DNA of 64,000 bases from Bombilactobacillus bombi (GCF_003522965.1 NZ_CP031513.1:1178001-1242000); one strand, 5' to 3'. Counted from the stretch's first letter, positions 30,124 through 39,969 are shown. The notes: a model not told the origin generated them from the letters alone. Program-made: numbers and translations.

Positions 30124-32010
30124 TCATTTTAATTCTAATAATTCATCCTTTTGATTAATTTTACCTGTAGCAACAGTCTTAACTTCATGATAATTCTTCG
30201 TATTAGTAATAATAATCGGTGTGGTTACTTCTAGTTTAGCATCCTTAATGATATCAATGTCAAATTTAACTAACAATTGACCAGCAGTAACATGATCGCC
30301 TTTTTTAACCAAAGTTTCAAAACCTTTGCCATCTAATTGCACTGTGTCCATACCAATATGAATCAAGATTTCTGCACCATCATCGGTTGTTAATCCTACA
30401 GCATGTCCAGTAGGGAACACCATTTGTACGGTGGCATCTGCTGGAGCAACCACTTCACCAACACTCGGTTCAATCGCAACACCTTGACCCATTGCACCTG
30501 ATGAGAATACTTCATCTTTAATATCAGCAAGAGGAACAATGGTACCAGTTAAAGGACTTGCTAGTTTAGTAGCCTGATTATAATTAATTTCCTTTTTATC
30601 ATTATTTATATTGTTAGAAGCTGTATCACCTGTATCAGCAACTTCTACTTTATTGTCATTAACACCACCCCATAAAATCGTGAAAATTGTTCCTAAAGCA
30701 AAAGCTACGATATCTCCAATAATTGAAAGACCAAAACCCTTTCCAATAAATGTTGGTAAAGACAAAATGGTTGCTAAGCTAACAGAATTAGCATGTGCAC
30801 CAGAAATAGCTACTATTGCACCACCGATACCACCTGCAGCCATGGCACAATAAAAAGTTTTTTTCATTTTTAAAGTAATTCCATAAACTGTTGGTTCAGT
30901 AATACCAAAAATGGCTGTTATTGTATTAGATCCGGCTAAACCTTTCATTTTTTTATCTTTAGTTTTTAAGAAGACACCGAATGCAGCACCAGCTTGTGAT
31001 AAAACTGCTGGTAATAAAATAGGCATAAGTGGTTCATAACCCCATTTAGTTAAATTATTCATCATAACTGGAACGAAGGCCCAATGTACACCAAAGATAA
31101 CAAATACTTCCCAGAAAGCGCCTAAAACTAAACCAGAAAGAATTCGAGCATTTTGATATAATGCCAAAACTAAACCAGCTAAAGCATTACTAATAACAGT
31201 ACTGATTGGACCAACAACAATAAAGGTCAAAGGTACTAAAATCATTAATACACATAGTGGTGTCAAAATATTACGAACTGATTCATGCCAAAATTTATTA
31301 AATATAGGCTCTAAATACTTTTGAACAAACACAACTAGCAGAATAGGAATTACCGTACTTGTATAAGTAGTCGGTACTATTGGTATTCCAAAAAAATTAA
31401 TTGCTGCGTGCTTAGTAGTTAGAGCAACCATTGTAGGATAAACAAGTGCCATAGCAATTGATACCGTTACATATTGATTAACTTTTAATTGTTTAGCAGC
31501 TGTAAAAGCTAAAATGATTGGCAAAAAATAAAAAATGCCATCAGCTGCAGCGTACCACACTTGATAAGCACCTGTATTGGGCGTCATCCAGTGAACAGCA
31601 ACAAATAAAGATAATAGTCCTTTTAATATACCGGCTCCTGCCATTGCACCAAGAAATGGTGTAAAAGAGCCGGAAATAAAGGCAATAAAAGCATCAAAAG
31701 CACCTTTAAAAGTTAACTTCTTCTTTTCAGTTGTCGTTTTAGTAACTTCAGAGTCATCACCTAAACGACTATCTATTGAAATTAAAGCATCATAAACTTC
31801 ACCAACGTTATTTCCAATAACTATTTGGTATTGTCCCCCAGCTTTAACAACTTTAATAACTCCATCTAAATCTTCAATTTTTTCAGTATTTGCCTTTGTT
31901 TCATCTTTTAAAATAAAACGCAAACGTGTGGCGCAATGCCATGCTGAATTGATATTAGTATCGCCACCAACAAGTTCGAGAATATTTGTCGCTAAGTTAG
32001 TATAATCCAT
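30124..32010 (-). CDS. bglP: Beta-glucoside PTS permease, fused EIIBCA
   Basis: A 628-residue permease. EIIB has its cysteine in AWHCATRLRF; EIIC is the hydrophobic middle part; EIIA has VAIEPSVGEVVAPAD and the phospho-histidine in ILIHIGMDTVQL. The frame opens at 32040, but the ATG at 32010 follows TAGGAGGG and starts MDYTNLATNILELVGG, the expected EIIB beginning. Expression is controlled by the RAT/terminator directly upstream. It works with the GH1 enzyme of the same operon. It is a homologue of the permease at 10372, in the same layout. Confidence 0.93.
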   Translation of the reverse strand: MDYTNLATNILELVGGDTNINSAWHCATRLRFILKDETKANTEKIEDLDGVIKVVKAGGQYQIVIGNNVGEVYDALISIDSRLGDDSEVTKTTTEKKKLTFKGAFDAFIAFISGSFTPFLGAMAGAGILKGLLSLFVAVHWMTPNTGAYQVWYAAADGIFYFLPIILAFTAAKQLKVNQYVTVSIAMALVYPTMVALTTKHAAINFFGIPIVPTTYTSTVIPILLVVFVQKYLEPIFNKFWHESVRNILTPLCVLMILVPLTFIVVGPISTVISNALAGLVLALYQNARILSGLVLGAFWEVFVIFGVHWAFVPVMMNNLTKWGYEPLMPILLPAVLSQAGAAFGVFLKTKDKKMKGLAGSNTITAIFGITEPTVYGITLKMKKTFYCAMAAGGIGGAIVAISGAHANSVSLATILSLPTFIGKGFGLSIIGDIVAFALGTIFTILWGGVNDNKVEVADTGDTASNNINNDKKEINYNQATKLASPLTGTIVPLADIKDEVFSSGAMGQGVAIEPSVGEVVAPADATVQMVFPTGHAVGLTTDDGAEILIHIGMDTVQLDGKGFETLVKKGDHVTAGQLLVKFDIDIIKDAKLEVTTPIIITNTKNYHEVKTVATGKINQKDELLELK

Positions 32011-32025
32011 GCTTTCCCTCCTAAT

Positions 32026-32117
32026 ATAAAAACCCGCCAATAGCTACACTGCTGGTATAATAATGCCAACAAGATAACTATCAACGGGTTAATGCCTGAT
32101 CGAATCAGTAACACACC
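32026..32117 (-). promoter_or_regulatory. RAT antiterminator overlapping a terminator, before bglP
   Basis: On the minus strand a LicT-type ribonucleic antiterminator (32088-32117; core TGTGTTACTGATTCGATCAG) overlaps the left arm of a terminator with 13-bp arms at 32078-32090 and 32031-32043, then a T run. Bound LicT would stabilise the RAT and open the operon. Matches the well-known bgl/lic mechanism. Confidence 0.9.
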
Positions 32118-32126
32118 ATATTGTGG

Positions 32127-32978
32127 TTATTTATTATTTATTTGACGGTGAGTAACCCGCCAAATATGTAAAGTTAGATAAACCTTATCATCTGGTTGTA
32201 ATTCCCAACCAGTTTTTTGTTGTAAAAAATTGCCAATGCGTTCGACAGTTGCGTAAGCTTTGGGATACTTAGCAATCATCAACTTTAAAATTGCAGGATC
32301 TAATTCGTCGTTATGATTCTCAGTCTGCTTAAGGTGCTGAATCATAAAGGAACGCAAATGCGTAATAAAACGATTAAAGTTGAATGAATCATTATCTAAA
32401 GTAATACCATACTGATATTGTACTATTTCCACAATTTGCCCAATTAGTTTAGTAATTTTGACCGTATCGTGTAAACCGGTACCATCAGAGCGTAAATTTA
32501 AAAAATGATAAGTAATAAAAACTATTTCACTATCAGACAATTGTTTTTGCGTTAATTTTTCAACTAACTCAACTGCTTGCTTAGCAGCATCGTATTCCTT
32601 AGGAAACAACTTTTTAATGCTCCAGCTTGTGGTTCCATCAGCCAAATCCAATCCTTCATCAGCTCGTTGTAAAGCAAATTCTAGATGGTCTGCTAAAACA
32701 ACATATTGATAACTATTAAATTTGACTTGCAATAATGGCTCTACTAATTTAACAACTTTAGTCGTAATATCAATTGTCTTGGGCGAGATATCAGATAAAG
32801 TTTCCATCTGGGAATTGTCATTTTCTGTTGCTATAAAACGACGCTCAATTTTAGATTCATCAACTACATCGCCTGTTTTTTTACCAAATCCTATACCGTT
32901 ACCAATCACCACCCATTCTGTATTATTCTTGTCTTTAACCAGAGCGACATTATTATTAAAACTTTTAATAAAATTCAT
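32127..32978 (-). CDS. licT: BglG/LicT-family transcriptional antiterminator
   Basis: A 283-residue RNA-binding antiterminator: an N-terminal CAT domain (MNFIKSFNNNVALV, then GIGFGKK) followed by two PTS regulation domains. The four phospho-histidine positions are present: H98 (LADHLEFAL) and H158 (ITYHFLNL) in PRD1, H207 (FITHLRSF) and H271 (LTLHIWRV) in PRD2. It binds the two RAT sites at 32088 and 33055, the second being its own leader, and is silenced by phosphorylation from BglP when no sugar is imported. CAGGAGG precedes the ATG. Confidence 0.95.
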   Translation of the reverse strand: MNFIKSFNNNVALVKDKNNTEWVVIGNGIGFGKKTGDVVDESKIERRFIATENDNSQMETLSDISPKTIDITTKVVKLVEPLLQVKFNSYQYVVLADHLEFALQRADEGLDLADGTTSWSIKKLFPKEYDAAKQAVELVEKLTQKQLSDSEIVFITYHFLNLRSDGTGLHDTVKITKLIGQIVEIVQYQYGITLDNDSFNFNRFITHLRSFMIQHLKQTENHNDELDPAILKLMIAKYPKAYATVERIGNFLQQKTGWELQPDDKVYLTLHIWRVTHRQINNK

Positions 32979-33003
32979 CTTAACCTCCTGATTAAAAACA
33001 CTA

Positions 33004-33084
33004 AAAAACCTATCTCTTATGATAATACGTCCACTACGTTTTATTAAGAGATAGGTTAATGCCTGATCGTATCAGTAACACACC
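33004..33084 (-). promoter_or_regulatory. RAT antiterminator overlapping a terminator, before licT
   Basis: RAT at 33055-33084, nearly identical to the one before bglP. It overlaps a perfect terminator with arms AACCTATCTCTTA and TAAGAGATAGGTT (33045-33057 and 33007-33019) followed by a T run. It provides positive autoregulation of licT. Confidence 0.9.
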
Positions 33085-33100
33085 TTATTTACAAGTAATT

Positions 33101-33129
33101 ATTATAAAGGGTCCTGGAAACGGTGTCAA
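33101..33129 (-). promoter_or_regulatory. Promoter of the licT operon with an overlapping cre site
   Basis: Perfect -35 TTGACA (33124-33129) and -10 TATAAT (33101-33106) with 17 bases between. TGGAAACGGTGTCA (33115-33128) matches the CcpA cre consensus at 13 of 14 positions and covers the -35, so catabolite repression by blocking polymerase is expected. Confidence 0.85.
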
Positions 33130-33216
33130 GTATAAAAACGAATTATGTTAAAAATTATACAAACTCAGCTTTAATATATTTGATTTTACAATTTAGTAAA
33201 CTTGATAACTTTTTAT

Positions 33217-34758
33217 TTAATAACGTTGTGCTTGACAAATTGTCAATTGTGCATTGCCCAATACATAAATTCCTTGTACATCACCAGTATTTAAAGCTGC
33301 AACTGCCTCATTAGACAAATGTAGAGCTGATAACTCAAAAGCAATTTCTTGATCAGACCAACAAGCTACAAATTGTTTACTAGCAGGCTTATTTCTAATT
33401 AATAATTTTTCAGGTAAAGTTTGCATAGTCGCTACAGTTTCCACTTGCTTCAAATCAGCAACTTTTATTACTTTGAATATTTGATATTGTTGCTGTAACT
33501 TATCATATTTTAACATTAATGCTAAATAATGATCAGCATTAATTAAACTGATAATACCTGCTTGCCCCTGATTAAGTTGAGTAGTTTGTGAATCAAGGGT
33601 CACTGAAAAAGTTTCTTGAGCTTCACTTTGTCGGATACCGATAAAAGACGGAGTGCCTAAATCTTCTATCTGGTAATCACTACCGACTAGCGTAAGTTTA
33701 CCAGGCTCTAAATGAAGCCGTTCTTTTAAATTATTGCGCAAGGATAGCCATTCAGAATTTAATTGATTATTTTTAAAATCATCAGTAAAATTCTCTAACT
33801 TTTGTTCCCCAATATTTTTTGCATGCTGTGCAAATTTAGTTAAATCAACTGACTGGGTAGGCACTCCTTGATAAATTTGTGGCCATTCTTTATCCCAAAT
33901 AACTGGATACAATAAAGTTTCCCGACCCAAATTGGTGATTCTACTAAAGTCGAGCGGACTAGGACGAGTACCCAAACAAGTCAACCACCAGTTACCCTGA
34001 ACATCTTGAAATAAATCAGCATGACCAATATTTTGTAAAGGTTCATCAGCTCGATCACGATTAGTAAACAGCGGATTAACTTCAAGTGGTGCTTGATAAG
34101 GTCCCCACAAATTATGACTTCGCTGCATAGTAAGCATATGTCCTAGACCTGTACCACCTTCGGCCATCAACAAGTAATACCAATCATTTCTTTTAATAAT
34201 ATGGGGACCTTCAACATCTCGTCCCCCTGTCCCAAGAGTTAAAACTTGGGGATCACGTAAGATTTGACCAGTAGTTAAATTTATTTCAACTTGTTGAATA
34301 GCCTTAGTTCCTTTGTTATCAATATAACCAGTAAACTGTACATAAACATGATTATTTTCAAAATATAAATCTGGATCTATACCTTGGATATCTACTTCAA
34401 CGCGCTGATTTTCCCAAATAATTTGTTGTTGCTGCTTATCTAATTGACCTTTGATAATAATAGTCTTAAATTCAGAAAAATTAGTAGTAATTACATAGAA
34501 ATATCCATGATAATAGCGAATATTTACTGCAAAAATACCTTCATTAGATTTTGCCTGCGTTAAATCCGCTTGTTTGGTTGTTTTAATTACACCTGGCATT
34601 TGCTGCCAATTAACTAAATCTTGACTTTGTGAAATAGCAATACCGGGATAATATTCAAAAGTACTATTGGCCAAATAATAAGTTCCATCTACTTGAACTA
34701 TACTCGGATCAGGATACATCCCCCGCACAATCGGATTTTGGTAAGATTTACTCATCAT
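33217..34758 (-). CDS. GH43 glycosidase (beta-xylosidase or arabinofuranosidase type)
   Basis: A cytosolic five-bladed-propeller enzyme of about 513 residues with a C-terminal sandwich domain. The catalytic pattern of GH43 is visible: general base Asp in GMYPDPSI, modulating Asp in GIDPDLY and acid Glu in DVEGPHI. No signal peptide. The ATG at 34758 overlaps the stop of the beta-phosphoglucomutase gene (ATGA), and GAAGGA lies before it; the next codon is also ATG. Last gene of the GH3-GH78-pgmB-GH43 operon. The enzyme probably removes xylose or arabinose from plant glycosides; substrates are not distinguishable here. Confidence 0.87.
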   Translation of the reverse strand: MMSKSYQNPIVRGMYPDPSIVQVDGTYYLANSTFEYYPGIAISQSQDLVNWQQMPGVIKTTKQADLTQAKSNEGIFAVNIRYYHGYFYVITTNFSEFKTIIIKGQLDKQQQQIIWENQRVEVDIQGIDPDLYFENNHVYVQFTGYIDNKGTKAIQQVEINLTTGQILRDPQVLTLGTGGRDVEGPHIIKRNDWYYLLMAEGGTGLGHMLTMQRSHNLWGPYQAPLEVNPLFTNRDRADEPLQNIGHADLFQDVQGNWWLTCLGTRPSPLDFSRITNLGRETLLYPVIWDKEWPQIYQGVPTQSVDLTKFAQHAKNIGEQKLENFTDDFKNNQLNSEWLSLRNNLKERLHLEPGKLTLVGSDYQIEDLGTPSFIGIRQSEAQETFSVTLDSQTTQLNQGQAGIISLINADHYLALMLKYDKLQQQYQIFKVIKVADLKQVETVATMQTLPEKLLIRNKPASKQFVACWSDQEIAFELSALHLSNEAVAALNTGDVQGIYVLGNAQLTICQAQRY

Positions 34759-35426
34759 AGTCCTTCTTTCCATTGTTGATAAGACGTTTCAATTTGAGCC
34801 AGATTAAGCTCTTTTGTTTGCGCAAATAATAAATCCGCCGCTGACAATTCTACAGAAGAACCAATACCAACAGAAAACGCTTGGGCCTGATTAATAGCTT
34901 GAATTCCTGCTATTGAATCTTCAAAAGCAACACAATCTTGTGGTACAACATTAATTCCGGACGCAGCAGCTAAGAAAATGTCAGGAGCTGGTTTACCTTG
35001 TTTTACTGCAGCTGGATCAGCGATGGCTGCAAAATAATCACTTAATTGCAGCTTTTCTAAAATTACTGGAGCATTCAAACTAGCTGAAGCTAAGGCTAAT
35101 TTGACTTTTTGTTGTTGTAATTCCTGCAATAATTCTTTAATTCCCGGTAAAATATTATCCGGAGTCAAAGTTTGTAACAGTTGCAAGTAATATTCATTTT
35201 TTTGTTGCATTAATTGCTGAAATTTTGCAGTATCAACTTCAATTTGTAAATAATCTAAAATTCTTTGTAAAGAATCAGCACGACTAACACCTTTAGTTTG
35301 CTCCTCTAATTGGCTCGGTAAATCTTGCTGAAAATTATCTTGAATTAATTTTTTCCAAGCTTGAAAGTGATATACCGATGTATCAGCAATGACACCATCT
35401 AAATCAAATAAGGCACCTTTAAACAT
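34755..35426 (-). CDS. pgmB: Beta-phosphoglucomutase (HAD family)
   Basis: A 223-residue HAD phosphomutase converting beta-glucose 1-phosphate to glucose 6-phosphate. The nucleophile pattern is LFDLDGVIADTS at the N-terminus, followed by the helical cap, the ALASAS segment, KPAPDIFLAAA and the metal site in AFEDSIAGIQA. AAAGGAATAATT precedes the ATG. Such mutases usually accompany sugar phosphorylases (GH65, GH94); none is present in this operon, so its substrate source is unclear. It lies between the GH78 and GH43 genes with almost no gaps. Confidence 0.88.
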   Translation of the reverse strand: MFKGALFDLDGVIADTSVYHFQAWKKLIQDNFQQDLPSQLEEQTKGVSRADSLQRILDYLQIEVDTAKFQQLMQQKNEYYLQLLQTLTPDNILPGIKELLQELQQQKVKLALASASLNAPVILEKLQLSDYFAAIADPAAVKQGKPAPDIFLAAASGINVVPQDCVAFEDSIAGIQAINQAQAFSVGIGSSVELSAADLLFAQTKELNLAQIETSYQQWKEGL

Positions 35427-35428
35427 AA

Positions 35429-38221
35429 TTATTCCTTTCTTTGGGTTAATACTGGAGTTTGCTCTAAAAGTTGATTGATTTGCTGCAAATGATCTGGACT
35501 AATATTAATAAAAGGAAAAGTTGTATCTAACTTAGTCAAGGACATTTGTGCTAAATCACTGGTAGGGTCATCTTTGAAGAAATCCAAAATTGGATCAATA
35601 GTCTGAATTTGCTTTACTAATTCTTTATCTTTTAAGATTTCAGCTACTGGAGTATCTTGATGATAGGTTTCAATATAATCTGTTGTAGGTTGATATTGTA
35701 AGTCGTATTTCCCTGCTGTTAAAACAAAGGTTCCCGACAAATATTTTGTATCATTAACCAATATCTTTGGAGCTCGTGGCAGCCGGACCTTAACTTGTAC
35801 ACCAAACGGTATTTCTAAATGAACTTTAACTGTATGCTGTTCATCAGTCTCAATAGCTGATTGAATCCGTAAATCGCCATATGGAGTTGTGAAATGACCT
35901 TTCATTTGCGGCAAACGATAATCAAATTGAGGTGCAAAAGTAATTTGTTGATAACCAGCACTGTGCTCGGTAATGCCTAATAAATATTGATAAGCCCAGT
36001 GCATAATAGTACCAATACTGTAGTGATTTAAGGAGTTCATTCCTTCAGGATTCATGGAACCATCAGCTTGAATGGAATTCCAACGTTCCCACACTGTTGT
36101 TGCTCCCAAGTTTACCTCATTGAGCCAACTAGGATAATCTTCATTTAAGAAAATTTTAGTAGCTAATTTATGTTGGCCAAATTTTGATAAAACTGAGCAC
36201 AAATATGGAGTTCCTACAAAGCCCGTCTTTAGATGATCATTATCTTTGTGCAGGCGTTGCACTAAATCGTCCACTACACGTTGTTGGTATTGTGGCTCGA
36301 CCAAATTAAATTGAAGAGCTAGTGTATATGCTGTCTGTGTGTCAATGGCAATGCGGCCTTTAGGCGTAATATATTCAGCTTGAATGGCCTTTTTAATCGC
36401 TGCTGCTAGTTGGGAATAATATTCAAAATCAGCGGAATTATCAAATAATTGAGCTGTTTGGGCCACAATCCAACTAGAATAATAATAATAGATAGAAGCA
36501 ATAAAATCTTCATCGGTTTTACCAGTCGGCATTGCTGGATTTTCACCATCCAAAGCTAGCCAGTCTCCAAATTGGAAAGGACTCACCCATAAATTAGGTG
36601 TTTGCGTATTTTTACTAATCCAATCAACCCACGATTTCATAGCTGAATAATTTTGTCGTAAAATAGCAGAATCGCCATAATTTTGATACATATTCCAAGG
36701 AATAATTGTTGCAGCATCACCCCAAACAGCAGCTCCCCCATCATTTTGACCCATGGCAGGCGCATACATGGTTACCATTCCATCATGTTGCTGTTGCTCG
36801 ATCGCTAAATCATAAGCATACTTCTTAAAGAAGGCAAAAACATCCATATTGCAGGCCGCTGTATTCGAAAAAATTTCTGCATCCCCGCTCCAGCCTAAAC
36901 GTTCGTCGCGTTGGGGACAATCAGTAGGCACATCAAAGAAATTACTCTTTTGACTCCATAAAATATTTTCAAACAGGCGATTAACTTTGGCATTGTTAGT
37001 TTGAATACTGCCTGTGTTGTCCATATCAGAATAAATGACATCTGCTTTAAAATCTTGGGCACGCAGAGATTGAGTTATACCTGAAACCTTAACATAGCGA
37101 TATCCATAATAAGTAAAGTGCGGACGTACCCATTTTTCTTGACCATCTGAGATATAAACAAAGGCCGCACGCGCTTGCCGTAAATTATCACGATAAAAGT
37201 TACCTTCTTGTAAAACTTCACCAAACTGAAAAGTGATTTTGGTGCCTTGAGGTTCGCGATTGTAAAATTCCAACCAGCCAGCTTGATTCTGACCAAAATC
37301 CAAAACTTGTTCTTGAGCAGGAGTATGAATGATTTGTTGAACAGCAACTTGCTCTTTAATAGTTAAGGGCAAACTTAATCGATCTTGTAAAACCGCATAA
37401 TTATGCTGAACTTCAATTGCTGGCTGCCAGTCAGTAATTTCTAAGGTATCGTCGAAATCTTCACCATAATAAATTGCTGACTTAGTAATTTTGCCACTAG
37501 TAGTCTGCCACGTATTATTAGTCACGATTACTTCTTCTGTACTATCAGTATATTCTAAATGGTACTCTGCAATTGCCAACTGCTGGTCACCGTAGATACA
37601 ATCTTGACCACCATCAAAACCATAATTACCTTTGTACCAACCATCACCACAGGAAATTAATAATTCATGGGAATTTTGAGAAAGTTGCTTAGTTATATCA
37701 TAAGTTTGTACTTGAACCCATTGATCATAAGCCGTTACACCGGGAGTTAAATATTCGGAACCAACTTTTTGATTATCAATATAAGTTTCATATAAACCCA
37801 AGCCTGCAATATATAAGCGAGCAGCTTTAAGCGGTTTATCAACTGTAATTGACTTTTTAAATAGAGTATTTTGAATCTTTTTATCAGTATTTCCAATCCA
37901 TTGTGCCTGCCAAGATTCATTCATTTTTCCTGTTTCAAAAAAAGATTGTGCTTGTATATGTTCTTGTTTCGAACGAATTTCCACTAATACTTGATAACGA
38001 GTCCGAGCTTGTAAGTGCAAATCAACATCAAAATAGTTATTATCATAATTAAGCCACTCACTTTGCCAACAAGGTTGCTTGGAAGTTGTTAAATAAATGG
38101 TTAAACGTTTTTCAACTGGAATAAATTCAGTTGCCGCCAATTTAAACGCTACTCGCAGATCATTTAATTGAAAACCTAGCGGTTCATGGAGATGATTAAT
38201 CGTAATTGAACTAATTTTCAT
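35429..38221 (-). CDS. Alpha-L-rhamnosidase, GH78
   Basis: A 930-residue enzyme with the full GH78 plan: N-terminal beta-sandwich domains (about 1-380; contains NGWYKGNYGF-type carbohydrate-binding region), the (alpha/alpha)6 catalytic barrel with CPQRDERLGWSGDAE, and a C-terminal beta domain (HLEIPFGVQVKVRLP). No signal peptide, so it acts in the cytosol on small rhamnosides that have been imported. The start at 38221 is 15 bp after the GH3 stop; the operon is tightly packed. Plant flavonoid glycosides such as those in pollen are plausible substrates by family knowledge. Identity as GH78 is firm. Confidence 0.93.
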   Translation of the reverse strand: MKISSITINHLHEPLGFQLNDLRVAFKLAATEFIPVEKRLTIYLTTSKQPCWQSEWLNYDNNYFDVDLHLQARTRYQVLVEIRSKQEHIQAQSFFETGKMNESWQAQWIGNTDKKIQNTLFKKSITVDKPLKAARLYIAGLGLYETYIDNQKVGSEYLTPGVTAYDQWVQVQTYDITKQLSQNSHELLISCGDGWYKGNYGFDGGQDCIYGDQQLAIAEYHLEYTDSTEEVIVTNNTWQTTSGKITKSAIYYGEDFDDTLEITDWQPAIEVQHNYAVLQDRLSLPLTIKEQVAVQQIIHTPAQEQVLDFGQNQAGWLEFYNREPQGTKITFQFGEVLQEGNFYRDNLRQARAAFVYISDGQEKWVRPHFTYYGYRYVKVSGITQSLRAQDFKADVIYSDMDNTGSIQTNNAKVNRLFENILWSQKSNFFDVPTDCPQRDERLGWSGDAEIFSNTAACNMDVFAFFKKYAYDLAIEQQQHDGMVTMYAPAMGQNDGGAAVWGDAATIIPWNMYQNYGDSAILRQNYSAMKSWVDWISKNTQTPNLWVSPFQFGDWLALDGENPAMPTGKTDEDFIASIYYYYSSWIVAQTAQLFDNSADFEYYSQLAAAIKKAIQAEYITPKGRIAIDTQTAYTLALQFNLVEPQYQQRVVDDLVQRLHKDNDHLKTGFVGTPYLCSVLSKFGQHKLATKIFLNEDYPSWLNEVNLGATTVWERWNSIQADGSMNPEGMNSLNHYSIGTIMHWAYQYLLGITEHSAGYQQITFAPQFDYRLPQMKGHFTTPYGDLRIQSAIETDEQHTVKVHLEIPFGVQVKVRLPRAPKILVNDTKYLSGTFVLTAGKYDLQYQPTTDYIETYHQDTPVAEILKDKELVKQIQTIDPILDFFKDDPTSDLAQMSLTKLDTTFPFINISPDHLQQINQLLEQTPVLTQRKE

Positions 38222-38235
38222 TATTCTTTACCCCA

Positions 38236-39939
38236 CTATAATTTTGTCTGAAAATCACCACAAAACGGATCAACTGGATTAATACCTTGGAAAGCTTCTT
38301 GACCCATAAGTTTGCGGATAACCGCATCAATACTAGCTTCATTACCCGTATAGGCATTAATAAAGGTTGACATATTCGGGACATCAAACAAATGATAGGG
38401 ATTGGCAGTCGATACAAAGACTGTTGGAATGGATTTCATAAACCATGGCGCATCGGCAGCCATTAAGTGAATCCAGTCTAGTCGTGTTGTTGTCTGATTG
38501 CTGGCTGTTTCAATATTGGCTACATATAATGCTAAGTCAAACTTGTCCTGTAAATCAGCCACACCTTCATCAAAAACTTCGTGAAAATCAAGTTGTTGGC
38601 GATTAAATAAGGAAACTTCAAAACCAGCTTGCGTTAATTTATCTTTAAATAGATCTGTGACGTGTCCGCCTTCTTTAAATCCACCATCATCACTATCACC
38701 TAAAACTACTAAACGAATCCGGTGATACTTGTCTGGAGTTAGGGGCAACAATTGGTCACGATCTTTTACCAAAGTAACTGACTTTTTGGCAATTTGTTGA
38801 GCAATTTGTTGATGCTCTGCTAGCTTAAGATTGAGATCTTCAGGAACAGTTTGTGTGAGCTCTTCTTTCACATTCATAATACCTTGAGCTAATTTAGTGC
38901 CTAAGATACGCATAACAGCTTCATTCACTCGCTCCATGCTCAAGATGCCATTATCAATTGCTTGTTGAATGTAATGATAATCTTCATCAATATTTTTATT
39001 GAATAGTATCATATCAATACCAGCGTTAATTGTTGCAGGTAACAAATATTTACGTGCCATAGTTGTGTTATAACCTAACATTGGAGTTGCATCAGTAATT
39101 GTCAGCCCATTAAAATGCAAAACATTACGCAACAAGCCTTCAATTAATAATTTTGAACTAGAAGCAGGCCGTAAATCCTTATCTGCAATTCCTGGTTCTA
39201 ACTTTCGTTCCCAAGCCGGCTGCATAATATGGGCAATCATCACACTTGGAGCTCCTTCTTCTATCAAGGTATGATAGATTTGACCGTAAGATTGTAACCA
39301 TTCATCAGTTGATAAGGAATTAACTGAACTTAATAAATGTTGATCTCGTTCGTCAACACCATCCCCTGGAAAATGTTTAATTACTGGAATAATATGATTA
39401 GCTTCAAGTCCTTTGATTTGAGCTTGTGACATTTTTAATACTCGATTTTTATCGCTGCCAAAAGTTCTTGTATTCATAATTGGATTACGGAAGTTTTTAT
39501 CAATATCAACAATTGGTGCAAATGACATATTGCCACCTACTTGATAGGCTTCACTACCCGCAACATTTCCTAATTGATAAGCACTTGCAGGATCATCAGT
39601 AGCTGCCATTTGTAACGGCGTGCCTAGCCAAGTACCTTCACTTACCAAGCCATTGCCACCTGATTCCAAGTTTGCTGCCATTAATAGCGGAATCGTACTA
39701 GCTTTTTGTGCTATATTTAATTCACGCTTTAACTTTTCAGCCTTATCTGGGCGATACATCATCCCACCAGGTTGATATTTATGAATAAATTCAGCAATAT
39801 CAACTGTTGCTTCATCTTGCCCAATAACAAAAAATAGTTGCCCAATTTTTTCAGCAACGGTCATTTTTTGAATTTTCTTTTTGAGATATTCGATTTGTTC
39901 TTGTTTTAAATAATATGGTTTTTTGGTTAAATCCAGCAT
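38236..39939 (-). CDS. GH3 family glycosidase (NagZ-like or beta-glucosidase)
   Basis: A 567-residue cytosolic GH3 enzyme. The N-terminal barrel holds IKHFPGDGVDERDQH, related to the NagZ-type KHFPGHG-D-DSH loop, and the probable nucleophile Asp in TITDATPML; a second alpha/beta domain follows (LVVLGDSDDGGFKEGG). GGAGG precedes the ATG at 39939. First gene of the GH3-GH78-pgmB-GH43 operon, with a cre-like site just upstream. NagZ relatives remove N-acetylglucosamine, while others are beta-glucosidases or phosphorylases; a phosphorylase would explain the neighbouring beta-phosphoglucomutase only if it released a beta-sugar phosphate. The choice is open. Confidence 0.82.
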   Translation of the reverse strand: MLDLTKKPYYLKQEQIEYLKKKIQKMTVAEKIGQLFFVIGQDEATVDIAEFIHKYQPGGMMYRPDKAEKLKRELNIAQKASTIPLLMAANLESGGNGLVSEGTWLGTPLQMAATDDPASAYQLGNVAGSEAYQVGGNMSFAPIVDIDKNFRNPIMNTRTFGSDKNRVLKMSQAQIKGLEANHIIPVIKHFPGDGVDERDQHLLSSVNSLSTDEWLQSYGQIYHTLIEEGAPSVMIAHIMQPAWERKLEPGIADKDLRPASSSKLLIEGLLRNVLHFNGLTITDATPMLGYNTTMARKYLLPATINAGIDMILFNKNIDEDYHYIQQAIDNGILSMERVNEAVMRILGTKLAQGIMNVKEELTQTVPEDLNLKLAEHQQIAQQIAKKSVTLVKDRDQLLPLTPDKYHRIRLVVLGDSDDGGFKEGGHVTDLFKDKLTQAGFEVSLFNRQQLDFHEVFDEGVADLQDKFDLALYVANIETASNQTTTRLDWIHLMAADAPWFMKSIPTVFVSTANPYHLFDVPNMSTFINAYTGNEASIDAVIRKLMGQEAFQGINPVDPFCGDFQTKL

Positions 39940-39955
39940 ATTTTGCCTCCGTTAT

Positions 39956-39969
39956 TGTTTACGTTTCCA
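39956..39969. promoter_or_regulatory. cre-like catabolite repression site before the GH3 operon
   Basis: TGTTTACGTTTCCA (reverse complement TGGAAACGTAAACA) fits the cre consensus with two deviations. It lies 17 bases upstream of the GH3 start, in the region between the divergent GH3 operon and the AraC gene. Confidence 0.6.

Noticed and set aside
33130-33216. A terminator after the GH43 gene
   Set aside because: Only loose A/T complementarity was found; no stem with a T run could be defined.
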